The notes under the pieces were generated by a model, which saw only the letters and a program-made list of their open reading frames with translations, was not told the origin of the DNA and searched no databases. A DNA stretch of 11,298 nt from Paracoccaceae bacterium (GTDB lineage Bacteria > Pseudomonadota > Alphaproteobacteria > Rhodobacterales > Rhodobacteraceae), in NCBI GenBank assembly GCA_007128865.1, contig SKWP01000453.1, positions 1 through 11,298 on the forward strand, read 5' to 3'. This document shows positions 6,539-11,298 of this stretch, in pieces (the stretch's first letter is position 1; each line of letters opens with the position of its first letter). The translations under genes were made by a program, and so were the position numbers.

Positions 6539-6553
6539 TTAGGGCAGGCTTAG
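6539..6553 (+). promoter_or_regulatory. Candidate CtrA binding site upstream of fliC
   Basis: TTAG (6539-6542), 7 bases, TTAG (6550-6553) follows the CtrA spacing TTAA-N7-TTAA, with one mismatch in each half. I saw no TTAA elsewhere in this GC-rich window, so AT-rich half-sites with correct spacing are notable. CtrA is known to control motility genes in many alphaproteobacteria. The distance to fliC (about 180 bp) is long but compatible with a long leader. Confidence 0.3.
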
Positions 6554-6659
6554 CGAATCCCCGCCATCAGTAAGCCTGCATCCCGAAACGGATGGCGCGC
6601 ACCGGCCCCCGGGGCCGAACGCAGGGTCCGAAACGCCCGCCCTACCGCCTTGGCGCGGA

Positions 6660-6687
6660 AACCGGACGGCCGCGTTTCGCGGCGGTT
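6660..6687 (+). promoter_or_regulatory. Bulged stem-loop in the fliC leader
   Basis: CCGCG (6670-6674), loop TTT, CGCGG (6678-6682) stack directly under AACCG (6660-6664) pairing with CGGTT (6683-6687), leaving a 5-nt bulge on the left arm. It ends 47 nt before the fliC ATG. Flagellin leaders are the known target of FlbT-type control in Caulobacter, and flbT is encoded just downstream, so this is a candidate regulatory RNA element. Confidence 0.35.
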
Positions 6688-6734
6688 CAAATCGCGGCGC
6701 AAAACCGCCCCGCAAAAGCAGAGGATCAGACGAA

Positions 6735-8255
6735 ATGGCGAGCATTCTTACCAACACCGGGGCCATGGTGGCCCTGCAGACCCTGCGCAGCGTCAACAGC
6801 AACCTCGGCGCCACCCAGAGCCAGATCTCAACCGGCAAGGCTGTCGACACCGCAAAGGACAACGCTGCGGTCTGGGCGATCTCGAAGGTCATGGAATCGG
6901 ATGTGAAGGGCTTCCGCGGCATCTCCGATTCGCTGTCGCTGGGCCTGTCCAGCGTGGCGGTCGGGCGGCAGGCCTCTGAAACGGTCACCGACCTGCTGAC
7001 CGAAATCAAGGGCAAGATCGTCGCCGCGCAGGAGGAAAACGTCGACCGCGGCAAGATCCAGACCGATATCGCGGAATTGCGCAACCAGATCGAATCGGTG
7101 GTCAATGCCGCGCAGTTCAACGGCCTGAACATCGTCAAGGGTACGGAACGGGTCAACGTGCTGTCGTCGCTCGACCGTGACGGAGCCGGCAATGTCGGGG
7201 CATCCTTCATCCGGCTCGACCGGCAGGATCTGACCACCGATACCGGTGTCTTCGGTTCCGGCACGGTTCTGAACGCAAATGCAGTCGCCAGCGCCGCAAC
7301 CGTGAGCGACGCGGGCAACACCGCCGTCGTGGCCTTCAATGCCGGCAACTACACCACCGCCGGGCTGATGGCACGGCTGACCGTTGGCGGTGTGCAGATC
7401 GATTTCGAAGGCGGCGCCGGGCTTGACCAGGACGATGCCGCCGCCTTTTTCGAAGGCGCGATCAACGCGCTGCAACTCGACGGGATCACTGCCAACGCCG
7501 CCGGCGGAAACCTGACCATCACCTCCACCCGCGCCTTCGAGGGCGTGGATGTGGTAGTCAGCGATCTGGCGGGCGACGCCGCCGGCACGCATATCTCCAA
7601 CCTCAACGGCGCCGCCACCGCCGGCAACCCGACCTCGGGCAGCATCGACGAACGGGCCCAGAACGTGACCTTCTCGGCAACCGCCGCCGTTCAGGACGGC
7701 GATGGCTACAGGGTCACCGTGGGCACCCAGTCCTTTACCTATGTTGCCGGACCGAACCAGAATTTCGAGGATGTCGCGCGCGGGCTGAAGGCGGCGATCG
7801 ACGGCGCCGGGCTGGATGGCATCACCACATCGGTGACCCAGGATTCGAACGGCGCCTGGCAGCTGAAGGTCGACAACGACGATGGCTCGCTGGACTTTGC
7901 ATCGGTGGGCAATGCGGGCGGCACCGCCTCGGGCGGGCTGTTCGGGCTCGACGGCATCGACGTGACAACCGAAGCCGGCGCGCGGGCCGCGCTCGACAAC
8001 ATCGAATCGATGATCAACCGCGCCATCGATTCCTCTGCCGCCTTCGGTTCGGCGCAGATGCGGATCGAGATCCAGAACGAATTCGTCAACAAGCTGACCG
8101 ATTCGCTGCGCGCCGGCATCGGCACGCTGGTGGATGCAGACATGGAAGAGGCCTCGGCCCGGCTGCAGGCCTTGCAGGTACAGCAGCAGCTTGCCATCCA
8201 GTCGCTGTCCATCGCCAACCAGCAGCCGCAGAACATCCTCGCGCTGTTCCGCTGA
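6735..8255 (+). CDS. fliC: Flagellin
   Basis: The 506-residue filament subunit has a conserved N-terminal D0/D1 region (about 1-140): ILTNTGAMVALQTLRSVNSN, then IQSQISTGKAV-like text (TQSQISTGKAVDTAKDNAA at 27-45), and FNGLNIV. Its conserved C-terminal D1/D0 region (about 413-506) contains RIEIQNEFVNKLTDSLRAGI and ends SIANQQPQNILALFR, the usual flagellin terminus. The central variable domain (about 141-412) is Gly/Ala/Asp/Thr-rich and appears to hold two related modules, each with a TVG strand and an LDGIT motif. There are no cysteines. The AAVWAISK stretch at 44-51 is alphaproteobacterial in character. GAGGA at 6721-6725 supports the start. A strong hairpin follows, then flaF and flbT, which tune flagellin amount. 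Export needs the FliI apparatus encoded nearby. Confidence 0.97.
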   Translation: MASILTNTGAMVALQTLRSVNSNLGATQSQISTGKAVDTAKDNAAVWAISKVMESDVKGFRGISDSLSLGLSSVAVGRQASETVTDLLTEIKGKIVAAQEENVDRGKIQTDIAELRNQIESVVNAAQFNGLNIVKGTERVNVLSSLDRDGAGNVGASFIRLDRQDLTTDTGVFGSGTVLNANAVASAATVSDAGNTAVVAFNAGNYTTAGLMARLTVGGVQIDFEGGAGLDQDDAAAFFEGAINALQLDGITANAAGGNLTITSTRAFEGVDVVVSDLAGDAAGTHISNLNGAATAGNPTSGSIDERAQNVTFSATAAVQDGDGYRVTVGTQSFTYVAGPNQNFEDVARGLKAAIDGAGLDGITTSVTQDSNGAWQLKVDNDDGSLDFASVGNAGGTASGGLFGLDGIDVTTEAGARAALDNIESMINRAIDSSAAFGSAQMRIEIQNEFVNKLTDSLRAGIGTLVDADMEEASARLQALQVQQQLAIQSLSIANQQPQNILALFR

Positions 8256-8264
8256 CATCGGCAA

Positions 8265-8291
8265 CGGAAGGCGCATTTCGGGCGCCTTCCG
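8265..8291 (+). terminator. Terminator-like hairpin after fliC
   Basis: CGGAAGGCGC (8265-8274), a 7-nt loop, and GCGCCTTCCG (8282-8291) form a perfect 10-bp stem starting 9 bp past the fliC stop. The U-tract is absent. It probably ends or partly ends the flagellin transcript, or protects its 3' end, so that flagellin mRNA far exceeds flaF-flbT mRNA. The 140 bp that follow (8292-8431) show no other clear element except the flaF ribosome binding site. Confidence 0.65.
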
Positions 8292-8431
8292 CACCCGCCC
8301 GCAACCAGCTCGGGCGAAAGCCGTCGTGCCAGTCGGCGTCATTGCCGATGCCATCGCAACGCCGCAGCGGCCACTCCCGCAAGGGCCGGCGCCGCGCGCC
8401 CGCCCTTCCACGCCCCTGAAGGATCGATATC

Positions 8432-8821
8432 TTGCAACACGCCGCCACCATCGATGCCTATGCCGACCCCGAGGCGCCCACGCGCTCGCCGCGCGGGATC
8501 GAATACGAGGCCATAGCACGCATCACCGCCCGGCTTCGGGCCGCAACCGAAGCCGTCCGCGGCAAAGATGACACCGGAGGCTTCGCGCGCCTCGCCGCCG
8601 CCCTGCACGACAACCGCCGGCTGTGGACAGCCCTGGCCGCCGATGTTGCCGACCCGGGCAACGGACTGCCGCAGGAGCTGCGCGCGCGCATCTTCTGGCT
8701 GGCGGAATTCACCGGCCGGCATTCAGGCCGGGTCATCGCCGAGGGCGCCGACCCCGCGCCGTTGATCGAGATCAACACCGCCATCCTGCGCGGGCTTCGC
8801 GGCGAGGCAGGGTCGCCATGA
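8432..8821 (+). CDS. flaF: Flagellar biosynthesis regulator FlaF
   Basis: FlaF is a small cytoplasmic regulator found with FlbT in alphaproteobacteria; in Caulobacter it is needed for flagellin synthesis and acts opposite to FlbT. The 129-residue product shows the family pattern: RSPRGIEYEAIARITARLR at about 18-36, LAAALHDNRRLWTALAADV at 50-68, LPQELRARIFWLAEFT at 77-92, and LIEINTAILRGLRG near the end. The start is TTG 8432, supported by AAGGA 8 nt upstream and the lack of any in-frame ATG before the conserved region. The stop overlaps the flbT start (ATGA). No candidate promoter of its own is evident; it may be read through the hairpin after fliC. Confidence 0.93.
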   Translation: MQHAATIDAYADPEAPTRSPRGIEYEAIARITARLRAATEAVRGKDDTGGFARLAAALHDNRRLWTALAADVADPGNGLPQELRARIFWLAEFTGRHSGRVIAEGADPAPLIEINTAILRGLRGEAGSP

Positions 8822-9222
8822 GCGGGCTGGTGCTGAAACTCTCGCCGCGCGAGCGGGTGCTGATCAACGGCGCGGTGATCGAGAACGGCGATCGCCGTTC
8901 GCGGCTGGCCATCGTCTCGCCCAACGTCAACATCCTGCGGCTGCGCGATGCCATCCACCCCGAAGAGGTCAATACGCCCGTGCGCAGGGTGTGTTATCTC
9001 ATGCAGCTCGTGCTTTCGGGCGACATGACCGCCGAAGCGGCCCGGCCGCAACTGATGCGCGGGATCGAACAGCTCAGCCAGGCGCTGACCGACGCCGACA
9101 GCCGCAACCGGCTGGCAATGGCCACCGATGCGGTTCTGGACGGGGCCCATTACCAGGCCTTGCGCGCCCTGCGCAGCCTGCTGCCGCGCGAGGCCCGGCT
9201 GCTGGCCGGTGTGCTGCCATGA
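8818..9222 (+). CDS. flbT: Flagellar biosynthesis repressor FlbT
   Basis: FlbT is the post-transcriptional regulator that, in Caulobacter, associates with the flagellin mRNA leader and promotes its decay when hook assembly is incomplete. The 134-residue product opens with LVLKLSPRERVLINGAVIEN (4-23), the most conserved part of the family, then RRSRLAIVSPNVNILRLRDAI, NTPVRRVCYLMQLVLSGD (53-70), and a helical C-terminus with HYQALRALRSLLPRE. The start ATG 8818 overlaps the flaF stop in ATGA, and the DUF1217 start overlaps its own stop the same way, so the three genes are translationally coupled. The RBS is weak (GAGG 10 nt upstream), in line with coupling. The likely target here is the fliC leader 2 kb upstream. 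Confidence 0.95.
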   Translation: MSGLVLKLSPRERVLINGAVIENGDRRSRLAIVSPNVNILRLRDAIHPEEVNTPVRRVCYLMQLVLSGDMTAEAARPQLMRGIEQLSQALTDADSRNRLAMATDAVLDGAHYQALRALRSLLPREARLLAGVLP

Positions 9223-10016
9223 GCTTTGCCCCGGCATTGCCGCTGACGGGTTACGCCGGCTGGAAATTTCTCGACCGCACGCTTGCGACCCAGCGCGCGG
9301 CGTTCGAGCAGTCGGCACCACAGCAGCGCGAGGCCGATCATGTCCGCAGCCGGATGGCCCGGGTCACCAGCGCCGCCGATCTGGTTGCCGACCGCCAGCT
9401 GCTGCGGGTAGCGCTCGATGCCTTCGGTCTGGGCGAGGATATCGACGCCCGCGCCTTCATCCGGCGCATCCTCGAGGACGGCACCGAGAACCCGCAGGCA
9501 CTGGCCAACCGCCTTGCCGACCGGCGTTACCGTGCCTTTGCCGGCGCCTTCAACTTTGCCGGTCCCGGTCCGCCGGCCACCCGTGACCCCGGCTTTGCCG
9601 ACCGGCTGCTGACCGCGGCGAATGAGCGCCGCTTCGAGGCCGCTGTCGGGACGCGGGACGAGGCGCTGCGCCTCGCCCTCGCCTTGCAGCGCGATCTGGG
9701 CGAGGTTGCCGCCCAGCCCGGCACCGACGGTTCGAAATGGTTCGCCATCCTCGGAACTCCGCCGCTGAGGCGGGTCTTCGAGACCGCCTTCGGGCTGCCG
9801 AAGGGGTTTCCGGCGCTCGACCTCGACCGCCAGGTCGAAATCCTGCGCGACCGCAGCCGCCGGGCCTTCGGCACCGACGACGTGGCCCAGTTCAGCGACC
9901 CGGCGCGGATGGAGGCATTGACCCGGCGCTTCCTGCTGCAGGACCAGATCGCAGAGGCTTCGGCTGCACCGGTCCGCGGGGCGCTGGCCCTGCAACTGCT
10001 GCGCCCCGCAGGATGA
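9219..10016 (+). CDS. DUF1217 family flagellum-associated protein
   Basis: The 265-residue protein carries the DUF1217 features as I recall them: LTGYAGWKFLDRTLATQRAA at 9-28, DRQLLRVALDAFGL (about 58-71), RRILEDGTENPQALANRLAD (81-100) followed by YRAFAGAFNF, KWFAILGTPPLRRVFETAFG in the C-terminal half, and DLDRQVEILRDRSRRAFG after it. It is mainly helical, with no signal peptide or membrane segment. Family members occur in alphaproteobacterial flagellar clusters, but no molecular role is established to my knowledge. Its ATG overlaps the flbT stop, implying co-expression with the flagellin regulators. Stop at 10014-10016 with no clear intrinsic terminator. It could act as an export chaperone or regulator, which is speculation. 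Confidence 0.85.
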   Translation: MSFAPALPLTGYAGWKFLDRTLATQRAAFEQSAPQQREADHVRSRMARVTSAADLVADRQLLRVALDAFGLGEDIDARAFIRRILEDGTENPQALANRLADRRYRAFAGAFNFAGPGPPATRDPGFADRLLTAANERRFEAAVGTRDEALRLALALQRDLGEVAAQPGTDGSKWFAILGTPPLRRVFETAFGLPKGFPALDLDRQVEILRDRSRRAFGTDDVAQFSDPARMEALTRRFLLQDQIAEASAAPVRGALALQLLRPAG

Positions 10017-10333
10017 CGCAGGAGCATGAAGGGGCGTCTTGCCGGGCCTGCGAGGGAACGGGTCGCGCAACACCTGCCCGGCCCAACCGGGCCTGCGTCG
10101 GGCGGATGGCCAACGTCCTTGGGGTCGTTTCCCGGTCGGCCGTTCATCGCGGTCGCATGCGGCATGGGGCGTATCGGTCCGCAGGTCCGGCCGCCGGCAC
10201 CCGCCCGCCCCGGTCCTTCGGAATGCGTCTGACCGTTCCGGCCGGCCGACGGGCGCACTCCGCCCGCACGCCGGCACCGGCAGCGGCCGGCCGACGCCAA
10301 TGCCCGCGGCAGAGCGATCGGCAGGAAGCCATA
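10017..10333. other. Convergent intergenic gap between DUF1217 gene and fliI
   Basis: This 317-bp gap has no credible gene. The 3' ends of the plus and minus transcripts meet here. Hairpins include GCCCGG/CCGGGC (10076-10092, 5-nt loop) and GCCGG/CCGGC (10271-10282); none has a U-run, so Rho-dependent termination is possible. Two direct repeats are present: an 11-bp CCGGGCCTGCG (10042-10052, 10087-10097) and a 13-bp CGGCCGGCCGACG (10240-10252, 10285-10297). Both pairs are spaced 45 bp apart. Confidence 0.5.
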
Positions 10334-11298
10334 TCAGCCGATCCGGGCAGGCGTTTGGTCGTCAACGCCCGCGCCCATCGGCGCCGGGGTTTCCGCAAGG
10401 ATGGCCGAGAGCCGTTCAAAGCTGTCCCGGGCGCCACCCGGCGAAGGCGATGCCAGGAAGGCATCGAGCTGCGGCCAGACCCGCAGCGCCTTGTCGAGCT
10501 GCGGATCGCTGCCAGGGGCATAAAGCCCGGCCTGCACCATCATCGCGGCGCGCTCATGGGCGCCCAGCAACGCCCGCGCCCCGACCAGCAGGGCGTTTTC
10601 GTCGGCACTGGCAACACCGGGAAGCGCGCGCGAGACCGACCGCAGCAGATCGATTGCCGGGAACCGCCCCCGTTCGGCTATGGCACGGTCAAGCACCACA
10701 TGACCATCGAGCGTGCCGCGCAGGATGTCGGCAACGGGTTCGTCCATGTCCGCGCCGGGCACGAGCACCGAAAACACCGCGGTGATGTCGCCGGCGCCGT
10801 CCGGGCCGGGGCCGGCCCGCTCGGCCAGAGCCGCGATCTCGGCCGCGACCGAGGGCGGATACCCACCGAGGCTTGGCGCCTCACCCGCGCTCAGGGCAAT
10901 CTCGCGATGCGCCTCGGCAAAACGGGTCACCGAATCCATGACCAGCAGCACCTGCTGCCCGGCATCGCGGAAATGCTCGGCCACCGTCAGCGCGGCCCAG
11001 CCGGCGCGGCGCCGTTCCAGCGCCGGCCGGTCGGAGGTGGCAGCAACCACCACCGACCGCGCCATACCCTCTGCGCCAAGGACCGTCCGGGTGAAATGCC
11101 GCAATTCGCGCCCGCGTTCGCCGATCAGCGCCACCACCGCAACATCCGCCGCCACCCCGCGCGCCAGATCGCCCAGCAGCATGGATTTCCCCACCCCGGC
11201 CCCGGCAAACAGCCCGATCCGCTGCCCCCGCGCGAGCGGCAGGAAGGTGTCGAAGGCACAAAGCCCGGTGTCCAGCCGTGGCCCCAGCCCGCGCCGCA
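10334..11298 (-). CDS. fliI: Flagellar type III export ATPase FliI (5' end beyond window)
   Basis: The visible 320 residues cover the ATPase core and C-terminal domain; roughly the first quarter lies outside the window. The Walker A loop GLFAGAGVGKS is near 11190-11225, followed by ALIGERGRELRHF, the ERRRAGW substitute of the usual region, the Walker B segment QQVLLVMDSVTRFAEAHR, GEAPSLGGYPPSV, and DGHVVLDRAIAERGRFPAID near the C-terminal third. This pattern distinguishes the FliI/SctN family from F1 beta subunits. FliI unfolds and releases chaperone-bound cargo at the export gate in the cytoplasm. It is convergent with the DUF1217 gene. The virulence-type homologue SctN is an alternative on sequence alone, but the surrounding flagellar genes favour FliI. 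Confidence 0.93.
   Translation of the reverse strand, partial: RRGLGPRLDTGLCAFDTFLPLARGQRIGLFAGAGVGKSMLLGDLARGVAADVAVVALIGERGRELRHFTRTVLGAEGMARSVVVAATSDRPALERRRAGWAALTVAEHFRDAGQQVLLVMDSVTRFAEAHREIALSAGEAPSLGGYPPSVAAEIAALAERAGPGPDGAGDITAVFSVLVPGADMDEPVADILRGTLDGHVVLDRAIAERGRFPAIDLLRSVSRALPGVASADENALLVGARALLGAHERAAMMVQAGLYAPGSDPQLDKALRVWPQLDAFLASPSPGGARDSFERLSAILAETPAPMGAGVDDQTPARIG

Larger units (their letters stand above)
6404..6734 (+). promoter_or_regulatory. Non-coding flagellin upstream region and leader
   Basis: The 331-bp gap between the flgN-like gene and fliC contains no credible gene. From left to right: arms GCCCGCG (6442-6448) and CGCGGGC (6472-6478) enclosing a tandem GGCGGCAA pair (6453-6468); a perfect 7-bp, 3-nt-loop hairpin (6486-6502); a CtrA-like TTAG-N7-TTAG (6539-6553); a CGGCC/GGCCG hairpin (6603-6617); a bulged stem (6660-6687); and the fliC Shine-Dalgarno GAGGA (6721-6725). 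No convincing sigma-28 or sigma-54 promoter was found by eye. The start point is unknown, so the leader length is uncertain. Confidence 0.5.

Noticed and set aside
6828..8519. 563-codon open frame on the minus strand over the flagellin gene
   Set aside because: It is antisense to fliC, whose protein is unambiguous. Long stop-free antisense frames are expected in GC-rich coding DNA, and the translation has no family-like motif.
10026..10232. 68-codon open frame after the DUF1217 gene
   Set aside because: AGGAG is only 1 nt before its ATG, too close for initiation, and the Pro/Gly/Arg-rich translation resembles no family.

Overview
The window is GC-rich, densely packed DNA that reads as a chromosomal segment of an alphaproteobacterium, most likely Rhodobacterales/Rhodobacteraceae-like. 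The main signs are the flagellin-flaF-flbT-DUF1217 arrangement typical of alphaproteobacterial flagella, a single-domain rod-binding FlgJ-like protein, and a DUF2478 gene of a type common in this group. This assignment comes from gene content only; no rRNA or marker gene is present. No mobile elements, CRISPR arrays, tRNAs or rRNAs were seen.

Layout. (1) 1-1932, plus strand: the 3' end of an FtsX-type ABC exporter permease, then a HlyD/MacA-type periplasmic adaptor, together forming an export operon. (2) 1940-3332, minus strand: a two-gene unit, 5-formyltetrahydrofolate cyclo-ligase followed by a DUF2478 protein. It is preceded by a near-consensus FNR box placed exactly 41.5 bp before the start point predicted from a plausible -10 hexamer, so the unit is probably induced by low oxygen. 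It ends 7 bp from the convergent adaptor gene. (3) 3333-3661: a non-coding gap with two strong inverted repeats. (4) 3662-5662, minus strand: fliK (hook-length control) then flgD (hook cap). (5) 5767-6403, plus strand, divergent from fliK: a flgJ-like rod-binding protein and an overlapping flgN-like chaperone. (6) 6404-6734: a non-coding flagellin upstream region with hairpins and a CtrA-like site. (7) 6735-10016, plus strand: flagellin fliC, a strong terminator-like hairpin, then flaF, flbT and a DUF1217 gene joined by ATGA overlaps. (8) 10017-10333: a convergent gap. (9) 10334-11298, minus strand: most of fliI, the flagellar export ATPase, cut by the window end.

The flagellar genes form a coherent set. 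FliI drives export and FlgN chaperones hook-filament junction proteins. FlgJ-like, FlgD and FliK act in rod, hook-cap and hook-length steps. FliC is the filament, and FlaF and FlbT adjust flagellin synthesis after transcription. The DUF1217 protein is a flagellum-linked family of unknown role.

I do not see a clearly new system. The points most worth a second look are the FNR-type promoter driving a folate enzyme plus DUF2478, the folded flagellin leader lying next to the flbT regulator gene, the CtrA-like site upstream of fliC, and the duplicated module in the variable region of the flagellin.
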